Shown: piece by piece, positions 18,319 through 26,619 of the stretch | Layout: every line of letters begins with the position of its first letter | Numbering within the stretch: position 1 is the first letter of the stretch | NCBI GenBank assembly: GCA_965224675.1 | Contig: CBDDAA010000002.1 | Location: 124,001-188,000 of the forward strand | Length of the DNA stretch: 64,000 nt | Source of the DNA: UBA7957 sp965224675 | GTDB lineage: Bacteria; Pseudomonadota; Gammaproteobacteria; Granulosicoccales; Granulosicoccaceae | Direction of reading: 5' to 3' | The notes under the pieces: model-generated | Told to the model about the DNA's origin: nothing | Seen by the model: the letters and a program-made list of their open reading frames with translations, nothing else | The model's database searches: none | Made by a program: the position numbers and the translations under genes

Positions 18319-20220
18319 TTAAAAATAGTGGCGATATTCGAGCTTAAAGTTTTCACTGTTTTGTTCATTAAAACGACTAAAGTTAAAACTGGCTCGAAGC
18401 GCATGATTACGGGCAAGCTCAAAATTTTGCGTGATATCAAAATCTGCTCTTGATGAGTGCCGTTGAAACGACTCAACCTCAAGTTGCACCTGCATTGTTC
18501 CAAATGGGTTGTAATCCAAGACACCCACCTTTGCACTTACATTTAAATAGGCGGTGTGATTTGCATGGCGATAAAAATTTGTATCAAATCCCGCAAGGGC
18601 ATAAAAAACTGATTGTTTACGCCAAAGAAATGACCTGCCTGCCATGGCGTTTAGTCTCACTGACAAGCGGTTATCTTCTAACAATTCGTTGCGGTATAAC
18701 CCCACACCAGCCTCCCAGGAGATTGGGTTGAACAATGCATACCAAGCATTTAATGAGCGAATCTGGATAAGATCAAAAGAGTCAAGTTTAGCCTGCTCTG
18801 CCTTATATTTTTTAACATGAAGGTCACCTAGCTCTATTTCGGCCCCTTTCAGATAGCCAGGAATATTGTCAAGCAAATCATGGTAGCTGATTCTGTACTG
18901 CAGCTCCACAAAATCCTTAGTGTGATCTCGACCCGCACCCAGTGAAATTAAACGCGTATCGTGCCCACTATCGGGCTGTTCAGGAACGGCAGGACTCACT
19001 GGTTTTTTACTTGGGTAGCGGTTAAGTGATTGCAACATTTTAAACCGCTTATTCACTGTCTTATCAGTCATTTTTTTACGGCGGGATTTATAAGTTAAAA
19101 ATCGGTTGGCGGCGCTAATCAATGAACGTTGAAGCGGGATGTCCAAGGCAAGAAATTTTTCTGAATTTGCGAGATCAGGATTTTTCTCTAATAATTCAAC
19201 CCACTGTCTTGCACCTTTTGGGAGCAAAGCGAGTTGGTATTGAAGTTCTGCACCAATAGAAGGTCGATAATTCACATTTTCAACAATGCCAGAATGCACT
19301 ACCGCTTTAACCGTATCAGCAGGGATTGCAGTAAAATTAAAACCACTGCTTAGTTCCAGCCCCGGTCGTGCATAATCAAGTAATTCCAATAAACGAAATG
19401 CGCAGTTTTCACGAAAAAAGAAGTAATCAAATCGTATATCGTGCAACTCCCAAATGTGTCCAACCATACGGTCAACTTCATCGACTGTGAGGTTCAATTT
19501 GTACTCCCATACATCCCGGTTTTCCAGCGCACCATACTCCTGAATTTTTTTGAAATAAGGAACTACGCTAAACCGTCCTGGGTAGCCACCGGCAATACCT
19601 TTAAAGGCGTAAGCAAATGAGTCTTCTTCCTGTTCCGTCACATTGGCTGCATAACTTAGAGAATAAGACAGCCATGCGGAATTATTTTCTATATCCGACG
19701 GATCAAAACGAAAAAGTGTATGCCCAAACATCGAAGATGGGCTATTCAGGTATGAGGCAGGAAACACTAGGGTTACGGAGTGTGCTTTTATCCGGGAGCG
19801 CCACAGATAATAATCACTACAGCTCTCAGGTACAGCTTCAGCAGACAAATCCAATTGCTGCCTAAGCCACCTTTCCCGCTCGACAAATTGGCATCGCGGG
19901 TCAACTAACGTGTCTTTCTCCACATCGGGAAATAGTAACCGTTCAATGGACTTGTCCAGCTCTGCCTGGCTATTGCGTTTTCCATCTGCAGCAAGAAAGA
20001 AGTTTTCGTCGTCTACAAAGCTTTCATATCCTTCAGCCTCAGAACCTACCTTGTAATAATGCATAAGACTTAACCAAGTGCTGTTTTGAGATAATTTTTT
20101 TGCACGGGCTACTTTTTTTAAATCGTCAAAATCAGCGGCAACAGTAACCGCTTTACCTGCAGTCGATATGACTAAGAAAAAAAGGAAAAAAGGAACTTGA
20201 AAGGCACTGGAAAAGGGCAT
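18319..20220 (-). CDS. DUF4105 (Lnb N-terminal-like) protein with C-terminal barrel
   Basis: 633 residues. Signal peptide (about 1-28), then the DUF4105/Lnb N-terminal domain (about 135-290): F-P-A-S-Y-L-N-S-P-S-S-M-F-G-H-T-L-F-R, G-G-Y-P-G-R-F-S-V-V-P-Y and Y-F-F-F-R-E-N-C-A-F, with the conserved His and Cys suggesting a papain/NlpC-like thiol fold. Beyond about residue 420 the sequence is amphipathic beta-rich and ends R-H-Y-F, as expected for an outer-membrane barrel. Such genes often sit beside DUF3015 genes, as here (20472-20954). Catalytic role unproven. Confidence 0.85.
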   Translation of the reverse strand: MPFSSAFQVPFFLFFLVISTAGKAVTVAADFDDLKKVARAKKLSQNSTWLSLMHYYKVGSEAEGYESFVDDENFFLAADGKRNSQAELDKSIERLLFPDVEKDTLVDPRCQFVERERWLRQQLDLSAEAVPESCSDYYLWRSRIKAHSVTLVFPASYLNSPSSMFGHTLFRFDPSDIENNSAWLSYSLSYAANVTEQEEDSFAYAFKGIAGGYPGRFSVVPYFKKIQEYGALENRDVWEYKLNLTVDEVDRMVGHIWELHDIRFDYFFFRENCAFRLLELLDYARPGLELSSGFNFTAIPADTVKAVVHSGIVENVNYRPSIGAELQYQLALLPKGARQWVELLEKNPDLANSEKFLALDIPLQRSLISAANRFLTYKSRRKKMTDKTVNKRFKMLQSLNRYPSKKPVSPAVPEQPDSGHDTRLISLGAGRDHTKDFVELQYRISYHDLLDNIPGYLKGAEIELGDLHVKKYKAEQAKLDSFDLIQIRSLNAWYALFNPISWEAGVGLYRNELLEDNRLSVRLNAMAGRSFLWRKQSVFYALAGFDTNFYRHANHTAYLNVSAKVGVLDYNPFGTMQVQLEVESFQRHSSRADFDITQNFELARNHALRASFNFSRFNEQNSENFKLEYRHYF

Positions 20221-20471
20221 TGCTAAGCTTCAAAATTATGAAGTTTGGTAGTACTCCAACTGAATAGTATTGTCCGGAGGATAGAAAATCAAACGATCTC
20301 TAGTGTAATCAATTTACCCACCGTCCATTTACCTCACAGGGGATAAGATGCTCTGTTAAAATAACAAGCCCTGTGATCTAGCCGGATTAGTGGTTGCCAG
20401 AGCCGGAAACGTCCCTAACCAAATTGAGGACGCCCCGCGCCTGCTGATTCTCTGCCTGACCGGAATCGATA
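20221..20471. other. Spacer with repeat-family relics
   Basis: Contains AGTACTCCAAC (20250-20260), matching the second repeat family, and CAAATTGAGGACGCCCC (about 20420-20436), which resembles a MITE-1 end with two mismatches. Both look decayed. Nothing else was recognised. Confidence 0.4.
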
Positions 20472-20954
20472 TTAAGCCGTATATTTTACAAGCTTATCGT
20501 CTGAAGCCATAACTGAAATCATTGAATCCAGCACTTCCTGGCTGCTTACACCTGCATTTGGAAACAACAGAGCAAAGTTTTTATGCATAACCTGATCAAA
20601 ATGTCCGCGGTCTTGATTTTCCACACCAATCATTACAGCGACAGCGTTGAGTGCTTCTCCATTTCCTTGCGCAACATCGGTTGAGAACTGATCAAGGATG
20701 TTGTCGAACCAGACCATCTTGTCGCCACCGTAGGTTAAGGCGCCATCGACACTACAACCATTTGTTCCAAAAGTCATACCAAATGTGGCATTACCACTGG
20801 TTCCATTAGTGGTTCCTGCAAACATATGCATAACCAATCCATTCTTCCCTTCAAGTAACAGATTACCCCAGCCACAATTTGGGCCTCCAGGGGCAACAGC
20901 AAACGCAGATGATGATGCGCTTAACAATACAACTGATGCAAGTAATTTTTTCAT
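20472..20954 (-). CDS. DUF3015 family secreted protein
   Basis: 160 residues. Signal peptide ending A-F-A (about residue 19). The mature part begins G-P-N-C-G-W-G-N and has T-T-N-G-T-S-G-N-A-T-F-G and the G-T-N-G-C-S block typical of DUF3015; the two Cys likely form a disulfide. Function unknown. It precedes the DUF4105 gene on the same strand (about 250 bp), a recurring pairing, so a shared envelope role is plausible. Confidence 0.88.
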   Translation of the reverse strand: MKKLLASVVLLSASSSAFAVAPGGPNCGWGNLLLEGKNGLVMHMFAGTTNGTSGNATFGMTFGTNGCSVDGALTYGGDKMVWFDNILDQFSTDVAQGNGEALNAVAVMIGVENQDRGHFDQVMHKNFALLFPNAGVSSQEVLDSMISVMASDDKLVKYTA

Positions 20955-21340
20955 ATTTATTCCTTAATTTATTTATGAGGATACTTAAACGCCATATTTC
21001 AGGCACTTGTAAGAAAACGATTCTTGAACTGATAGTGTACCAACTTCTCTATAGTGTAGCTTGAAAAATCTTTGTTACAAAACAGGTTTCAGTTGGAAGT
21101 CCTTTGCCTATTGCCAACAATTCATACCTAACATAGTTAAAGACTAACTCTACGTCCGTACAAATATTTTTCGCTATCAACAGATTTTAATTATGCCAAG
21201 TCCGGTAAGCTGAATTTGATTGAGGTTATTGCTGCTATTTAAATTTATCAGGATCCAGGTATTTACAATCAACCCGGACCCCACCAGAATTGAATTCTGA
21301 CAATATATGCTTATTCAGAATTAGCGGTTCCATAGAAGGC
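20955..21340. other. Spacer between the DUF3015 gene and the BMP-protein gene
   Basis: About 385 bp, AT-rich, no supported ORF. It should carry the DUF3015 promoter. No clear regulatory motif identified. Confidence 0.4.
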
Positions 21341-21371
21341 AAAAATGGCTTTCCACAGTAACGGAAAACCA
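21341..21371 (-). terminator. Probable terminator of the BMP substrate-binding protein gene
   Basis: TGGCTTTCC (21346-21354) pairs with GGAAAACCA (21363-21371), one mismatch and an 8-nt loop. Minus-strand reading continues into ATTTTTGCC. It lies 17 bp past the stop codon. Confidence 0.55.
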
Positions 21372-21387
21372 AATCAGTAATTGTAGA

Positions 21388-22479
21388 TTACTTGGGTAGC
21401 GAACCTTGAACACCCTGAACATACCAATCCATTTTAGCCAGGTCCCCATCAGACATGACTTCGCCCTCAGGTGTAACCACATCGCCAGACTGATTTGTTA
21501 CTGGTCCTTGGAATGGGTGCAGAGCTCCACTAATAATATCGTTTTTCACCTTGTCTGCAGCAATGCGAACATCCTCAGGCACGGAATCTCCATAAGGTGC
21601 AATGACCACCATTCCATCTTTTAGACCAGCCCAGGTATCACCACCGCCAGCCCAACTGCCATCAATCGCAGCCTTGGTACGACGAATATAATACGGACCC
21701 CACTCATCGATTATTGAAGTAAGCTGCGCTTTTGGAGCAAATCGACTCATATCTGATGCCTGTCCAAAACCAAATATACCTCGCTGCTCTGCAACTTGTA
21801 AGGGTGCTGCTGAATCAGTATGTTGAGTGAGGATATCGGCTCCCTGATCGACCAACGCTTTCGCCGCATCACCTTCCTTGCCTGGGTCATACCAACTATT
21901 AACCCAGATGATTTTAAGTTCTGCTTTTGGATTCACTTTGCGCATCGCAATTGTAAAAGCGTTGATACCACGAACTACTTCTGGAATAGGAAATGAGGCG
22001 ATATAACCAATGATATTGGTTTTGGTCATCATCCCTGCAATAGTACCCAACACCGCCCTGCCTTCATAAAAACGTGCCGAATAAGTCGCGACATTAGCCG
22101 CCTGTTTATAACCTGTCGCATGTTCAAACATAACATCCTTAAACTGCTTGGCAACTTTTATTGTCGGATTCATATAACCGAACGAAGTAGTAAATATAAG
22201 TTTGTGCCCAGTGGATGCAAGTTTTCTAATTACCCGCTCTGCATCTGCTCCTTCGGCGACACTCTCAACAAACGTTGTGGAAACTTTGTCACCAAATTCT
22301 TTTTCAATAGTCTGCCTACCCACATCGTGTCGATAGGTCCAGCCATGATCACCTACTGGCCCAACATAGACAAAGCCAATCTTGGCAGGATCTGCGGCCA
22401 AAACTACGCTGGTAACAAGGAAAGAATTAATCGCGATCAGGCAAATTATGATTTTAGTAAGAACTACTGGTTTTAGCAT
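21388..22479 (-). CDS. BMP-family ABC transporter substrate-binding protein
   Basis: Periplasmic binding protein of the Bmp/Med/PnrA family, which usually captures purine nucleosides. 363 residues. Signal peptide (about 1-29, A-L/V-A-A-D cleavage region) with no lipobox Cys. Mature start K-I-G-F-V-Y-V-G-P-V-G-D-H-G-W-T-Y and the segments T-T-S-F-G-Y, R-F-Y-E-G-R-A-V-L-G and A-F-P-I-P-E-V-like are family motifs. Its ATPase and permeases lie at 26616-30148 in the same orientation but about 4.1 kb upstream, separated by a kinase/acyl-synthase island, so it now needs its own promoter (22480-22690). Confidence 0.9.
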   Translation of the reverse strand: MLKPVVLTKIIICLIAINSFLVTSVVLAADPAKIGFVYVGPVGDHGWTYRHDVGRQTIEKEFGDKVSTTFVESVAEGADAERVIRKLASTGHKLIFTTSFGYMNPTIKVAKQFKDVMFEHATGYKQAANVATYSARFYEGRAVLGTIAGMMTKTNIIGYIASFPIPEVVRGINAFTIAMRKVNPKAELKIIWVNSWYDPGKEGDAAKALVDQGADILTQHTDSAAPLQVAEQRGIFGFGQASDMSRFAPKAQLTSIIDEWGPYYIRRTKAAIDGSWAGGGDTWAGLKDGMVVIAPYGDSVPEDVRIAADKVKNDIISGALHPFQGPVTNQSGDVVTPEGEVMSDGDLAKMDWYVQGVQGSLPK

Positions 22480-22661
22480 TATTGATGTCTCCGGTAAGCA
22501 GATATTAACAGTACCAGTTTAACCGTTTTAGGGCTGCAAAAGAAGTAGATCATTTTTCCCATCATTATTGCTGACAGCACATGGATAAACGTCCATAATA
22601 TGGTGGCGCGACTGTAGTAGAATTTTACAAACCGATAACATGCATGTGTTAAAGGATGCAG

Positions 22662-22694
22662 ATGCATACAAATTTATATGAGCAAACAACTTGA
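22662..22694 (+). CDS. Putative 10-codon upstream ORF coupled to the response regulator
   Basis: ATG 22662 follows AAAGGATG at near-ideal distance and reads M-H-T-N-L-Y-E-Q-T-T-stop. Its TGA (22692-22694) overlaps the TTG start (22691-22693) of the response regulator. This fits translational coupling, but an ancient one-base frameshift joining the two frames is an equally good reading. Confidence 0.35.
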   Translation: MHTNLYEQTT

Positions 22695-23428
22695 TTGAAT
22701 CCGTTAAGCCTGACCAAAACCCAGAACACTTAAAAATTAGTCACCAATTTATTCATGATATCAGTAGTGATTTATTTTGCATCGGAATAAGCGCAAAGAA
22801 TCTTGAGCTGTATATGGATAACATGCTTGCGCTTTACGAAGAGGCTCGAAAAGCTGGATTGGAGGTACCTGAAATTCCAGGATCCCACTTGGAGCTTCTT
22901 AAAAATGCGGGTCCGGATATCATCTCTCAGCTTGAGTCTATCAAAACTAAATCCAAACAATTTATTGATACTCTGAATCCGAATACTGATGCCGACGGAA
23001 TGAATCTGAATCAAGTTCAAAATACATCAGCACTGAACGAGTTTTCCAATACCTCTCAGAGAATTTTATTAGTGGAAGATGAGGAGATTCAACAGGATAT
23101 TACCTGTCATGTTTTAGCACCAATCAACTGCATAATTGAGTGTGCAGACAACGGCTTGCAGGCGATTGAAATGATCCGCAAACAATCCTACGATTTGATT
23201 CTTATGGATTTACATATGCCACATATGGGCGGCATGGAAGCGGTACAGCTAATACGTAGCATGGGAGAAGCTAATAAGCATACCCCGATAATTGGCATAT
23301 CAAATATTGAGCCTGCTGATCCAGGAGCTTTTTTTAACGCCGGTTTTAACAAGTTCTTGCTAAAGCCGCTCCGACTCGATATGTTCAACCAGGCTTTGAG
23401 CCAGTTGTACCCGCATAGGAAAATGTAG
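22691..23428 (+). CDS. Response regulator with an N-terminal DHp-like helical domain
   Basis: 245 residues from a TTG start. C-terminal REC domain (about 123-240): acidic pair in V-E-D-E-E, phospho-acceptor Asp in L-I-L-M-D-L-H-M-P, switch Ser in G-I-S-N, and Lys in L-L-K-P-L. There is no DNA-binding output domain. The N-terminal 85 residues are helical and begin H-Q-F-I-H22-D-I-S-S-D-L, similar to a histidine-kinase H-box (H-D-I-x-x-x-L) such as that of the kinase encoded opposite, but with no ATPase domain. It overlaps that kinase gene tail to tail by 69 bp and is its likely partner. If an internal Met start (Met42) were used, the H-box would be lost. Confidence 0.75.
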   Translation: MIESVKPDQNPEHLKISHQFIHDISSDLFCIGISAKNLELYMDNMLALYEEARKAGLEVPEIPGSHLELLKNAGPDIISQLESIKTKSKQFIDTLNPNTDADGMNLNQVQNTSALNEFSNTSQRILLVEDEEIQQDITCHVLAPINCIIECADNGLQAIEMIRKQSYDLILMDLHMPHMGGMEAVQLIRSMGEANKHTPIIGISNIEPADPGAFFNAGFNKFLLKPLRLDMFNQALSQLYPHRKM

Positions 23429-25420
23429 TTTAAATTCGGTACCTACATCAGGTTTGCTGACAACTTTAATAAATGCGCCATGTTCATCTGCAATACGTTT
23501 GATTGCCTGTATTCCAACACCACTACCTGTTGATTTGTTGCTACGATTTCGATCCCAGAGTGTATCCACCTGCTCCTTGCTCATACCACATCCGTTATCT
23601 TTGAAACTGATCCAGACGGCGTCTTTGTCTTCACCTCCTGAAACATTAATCTTCAAAAGTCCAGCGGGTTTTTTTGCTTCCACTGAATTTTTAATCAGGT
23701 TGATAAACAATATCTTAAGATCGTTACTATCTCCCACTACTTTGGATATGTCATCAATTTCAAAATGGACGCTATCAATGTCTCGTTCGAACAGGGTCAC
23801 GCAGTTTTCTATAAGCGTTTTCAAATCCACAGGTTGAGTCTGGCGCTCTCTTTGACCACGCAAGACATTGCTCATCATTGTAATTAACTGTGAACCACGT
23901 TTCACTTGTTCGAGAATGACCTGCTGTTGTTTTTTCCGATCATACAAATCGTTTGAAACTACACCGTCAATTATAGATAGTGGTGCTTTAATATCATGAT
24001 GGTATTGGTTCATAAGCTCAATCAGGGACATCATTTTTTGCGCCTTACCTAAATCTTCCAATACGGCATCATGCAGCACAATACGGGATAATTCAGCGGG
24101 TAGTTCTTTCATTAACCATTGAAAAACACGAATATCATCATGTCGAAAATATCGACTATGATAATTTTTCGATGGCCCTACAAAAAGGACCCCAATCAAC
24201 TGACTTTGAAAAAATAATGGTGTACAGGCTATACCCTCGTGTTTTGATATTAACGCTTGCAACTCTTTATCGGCCTCATCCTGCATGATAAATCGTGGTT
24301 CATCCTGCTTCAATTGTTCCAATATTTTTGGGTTCAAAGTGATGCCACTGTCCTTGCTGCCTAATGCTCGAATGTTCAGAATTTGTGTCTCGTTTTTTTG
24401 ACAAACAATACATACACGATAGCGAGACAATTGCATGATTTTAAGTAATAAGTGGTCGAGAACGTTTTGCAGATCAATAACCTCAACGCTACGATTAAAT
24501 GCATACTGAATATCACGTGTTACGGTATAGAAGTCATATTTTCCAGTAGCAAGTAGTCGTCTGGTACCCGGTGAAACCAAACGCAGGAATAAAGGGTAGA
24601 ACTCCAGCATGACTATCGACATGCCAAACTTCAAAAGCATATTACTAATATTTGAATTTGGGACATACTGATCAATGAAGTCCAGTCCAATAAAAAACGA
24701 GGCTATCAATGAACCCAAAACAACTACACGCGCCAGCAGTACACTAACCGCAGACCCAACATCTGCAAGATGATGATTAATAACTGAATAAAGTAGAATA
24801 CCAACAAATACAGCGTTCGAGAATGCGCTGACTATCTTTAATAGATAAGGCTCTCGTACAGCGATAAAAATGTAAATACTGGCACCAGAGAAAAGTATAA
24901 TCAGTGCTAATGAGATCAACATCCATTTAATGCGACGTTTGCGCCTTTGCGGCGCCTTTTTGTAGCTGAGCACACCAAACAAAATAGAGCTTAAAAGTGC
25001 GTAAAGAAACATTAATAAAAAAATGTAATAAATAGCGTCAGGCTTTGGCAAGTACCCTGTATCTGCGGGAAAAATAGCTGAAGGGAGGATAGTATTATTC
25101 AGCAGTGACAATGTAGTTGCCACTGCAAATATCGGGAAAAGTACAAATTTTAGAAATTTTTCAGACTTTCCCGCACATATCTGCCAAGTAAGGAGGGCGA
25201 GAAAACAGGGCGCCAGAAACATGCCTATTCTGGTGAGGTGAAACCAAAGATTCAATGTATTTTGATCTTCAATTACTGTCAATAAAAATAATTCCGTCTG
25301 CCACAACGCGAGACTAAACACAAACATAGCGAGCGCTAATGCTGCTGGGTTATTTCGCTTGGATATTGCAATCAAACCGACTGCAATATCGGTTAGAACA
25401 GTGGCAATGAACGGTATCAT
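23360..25420 (-). CDS. 7TM-type membrane sensor histidine kinase with GAF domain
   Basis: 686 residues. Seven hydrophobic segments in residues 1-275 without a large periplasmic loop (HisKA_7TM/PrsK-like; R-I-G-M-F-L-A-P-C-F), so the ligand is probably hydrophobic or sensed within the membrane. GAF-like domain about 305-450, H-box Y-H-H475-D-I-K-A-P-L, N-box N-L-I-K-N578-S-V-E, G1 D-N-G-C-G-M (608-613), G2 T-G-S-G-V-G (631-636). All catalytic motifs are intact. It lies 28 bp downstream of the FeeM-like synthase gene, so they form an operon, and it overlaps the response regulator gene convergently. Sensing the synthase product is my inference. Confidence 0.85.
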   Translation of the reverse strand: MIPFIATVLTDIAVGLIAISKRNNPAALALAMFVFSLALWQTELFLLTVIEDQNTLNLWFHLTRIGMFLAPCFLALLTWQICAGKSEKFLKFVLFPIFAVATTLSLLNNTILPSAIFPADTGYLPKPDAIYYIFLLMFLYALLSSILFGVLSYKKAPQRRKRRIKWMLISLALIILFSGASIYIFIAVREPYLLKIVSAFSNAVFVGILLYSVINHHLADVGSAVSVLLARVVVLGSLIASFFIGLDFIDQYVPNSNISNMLLKFGMSIVMLEFYPLFLRLVSPGTRRLLATGKYDFYTVTRDIQYAFNRSVEVIDLQNVLDHLLLKIMQLSRYRVCIVCQKNETQILNIRALGSKDSGITLNPKILEQLKQDEPRFIMQDEADKELQALISKHEGIACTPLFFQSQLIGVLFVGPSKNYHSRYFRHDDIRVFQWLMKELPAELSRIVLHDAVLEDLGKAQKMMSLIELMNQYHHDIKAPLSIIDGVVSNDLYDRKKQQQVILEQVKRGSQLITMMSNVLRGQRERQTQPVDLKTLIENCVTLFERDIDSVHFEIDDISKVVGDSNDLKILFINLIKNSVEAKKPAGLLKINVSGGEDKDAVWISFKDNGCGMSKEQVDTLWDRNRSNKSTGSGVGIQAIKRIADEHGAFIKVVSKPDVGTEFKLHFPMRVQLAQSLVEHIESERL

Positions 25421-25448
25421 AGTAAAGAATTATTCCCTTATATTTAAC

Positions 25449-26078
25449 TCATTTTGTTTTGCTCCAAATGAACTCCTTTAGAGCATCTACATTATAGCAG
25501 GCCAACAAGACAGTTTTAAACTTTAAATGCGGGTATGATTTGGTTTCGGATATTAATGAGAAAAAAAACATTTTATAAAAATTAATGTGCTCCGGCCGAA
25601 CTGCTGTAACTATCGTATTGGCGCCAGATTCTTTAGCTGAATTAACAATATTCCTAAACATATTAAAACGTGCCCGTATCCCCCCCCGTCTCTGATATTC
25701 TGGCGCTATAACAAATTTATTTGATTCAACAAACGGGTTTTCATAGCCCACTTCCGATCTGAGTTCCTTATCGAAAATTTCCATAACCGGCACATCCATG
25801 TCCAATTTTGGCGTAAAAACACACGATCGGATAGAACCAACCAATTCATCGTTACAATAAGTTAGAAATGACTGGGCATTCTCCTGATGATCAAATTCAT
25901 CAAAAAAACGACGCGTATTGTTAGGTTCAATATAATCATCTGCGATATAAGATCTATATCTGACAGAATACACATGATCGAGCAATTTGCCTTGCGCTTT
26001 TAAGCTTGAATAAGATTTTCCTCGGCGGGTATCTTTTCTGACAGGATGGGTAAGAAAATTCGCAACATTGGTATCCAT
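25449..26078 (-). CDS. FeeM-like N-acyl amino acid synthase (autoinducer-synthase-like GNAT)
   Basis: 209 residues with the FeeM/exosortase-associated acyltransferase pattern: V-R-Y-R-S-Y (about 39-44), D-E-F-D-H, L-V-G-S-I-R-S-C, E-S-N-K-F-V-I-A-P-E-Y-Q-R-R-G-G-I-R-A and P-H-L-x-F-K-T-V-L-L-A. FeeM relatives join an acyl group from acyl-ACP to an amino acid and share a fold with acyl-homoserine-lactone synthases. ATG 26078 has a perfect AAGGAG 6 nt upstream. It is first in a two-gene operon with the 7TM kinase. No exosortase gene is in the window. The product's identity cannot be read from sequence. Confidence 0.75.
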   Translation of the reverse strand: MDTNVANFLTHPVRKDTRRGKSYSSLKAQGKLLDHVYSVRYRSYIADDYIEPNNTRRFFDEFDHQENAQSFLTYCNDELVGSIRSCVFTPKLDMDVPVMEIFDKELRSEVGYENPFVESNKFVIAPEYQRRGGIRARFNMFRNIVNSAKESGANTIVTAVRPEHINFYKMFFFSLISETKSYPHLKFKTVLLACYNVDALKEFIWSKTK

Positions 26079-26415
26079 AGTGCTCCTTCCATTTTAAGAG
26101 TGATAAAAACATCACCTCGTTGATTAAGCACTTTTTTTGCCAACATAGGAATCCATTGACTAAAACCTGTGCTTTAATCAAATGAAGGCTTTCCTCTTTC
26201 TACAACTACCTAATGAATGATCAAAAATCAAGCACATTAATTTCAAGATTGTGCTGGATCGATTCATAGATTAATTGGCGAGAAATATAATTATCAAAAA
26301 AACGTATCGCTATCCATGGCACTGCTTCCTTCATCGTTAATATTCACTTAACATGTTAAGCAATTACCTTGCCTGAACAGTGAAGAATATTGCTTTCAGG
26401 TTACTTTTTTAGCCT
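26079..26415. other. Upstream region of the acyl-synthase operon
   Basis: About 340 bp, AT-rich. It should contain the promoter of the FeeM-like gene. No lux-box-like inverted repeat or strong -35/-10 pair was recognised. The far end runs into the nested repeats described next. Confidence 0.4.
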
Positions 26416-26454
26416 GGCTCTGTATTCATCAATACTAAGTTGTTGGAGTACTAG
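26416..26454. repeat. Right end of a family-2 element (AGTACTCCAAC family)
   Basis: GGCTCTGTATTCATCAATAC followed by TAAGTTGTTGGAGTACTAG closely matches the right end of the complete 268-bp element at 63634-63901. The left end is not found. Its terminal CTAG is also the first CTAG of the MITE-1 copy that begins here, so one element appears nested at the edge of the other. Confidence 0.6.
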
Positions 26455-26619
26455 GGGGCGTTCTCAATTAACGCCGGGCCTTCGGGTTGCCCCTGAAAAA
26501 GCCCCATACGGCGTTATTCGTCGTTCATTTGGAGGGATCAAACATCACTCCTCTTGTGCCTTGTCTGGCGCTTTTCCAGGTGCAACAGGATGATCAAATT
26601 AATTGAGAACGCCCCCTAG
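26451..26619. mobile_element. MITE-1 copy A (IS5-type ends)
   Basis: 169 bp flanked by CTAG on both sides. Ends are GGGGCGTTCTCAATTAA and its exact reverse complement. The interior shares long blocks with copy B at 44745-44969 (for example CATACGGCGTTATTCGTCGT) but lacks about 60 bp of it. There is no coding capacity. The CTAG flanks fit the 4-bp C(T/A)A(G/A) duplication of IS5-group elements. The right CTAG contains the stop codon of the adjacent permease gene. Confidence 0.8.
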
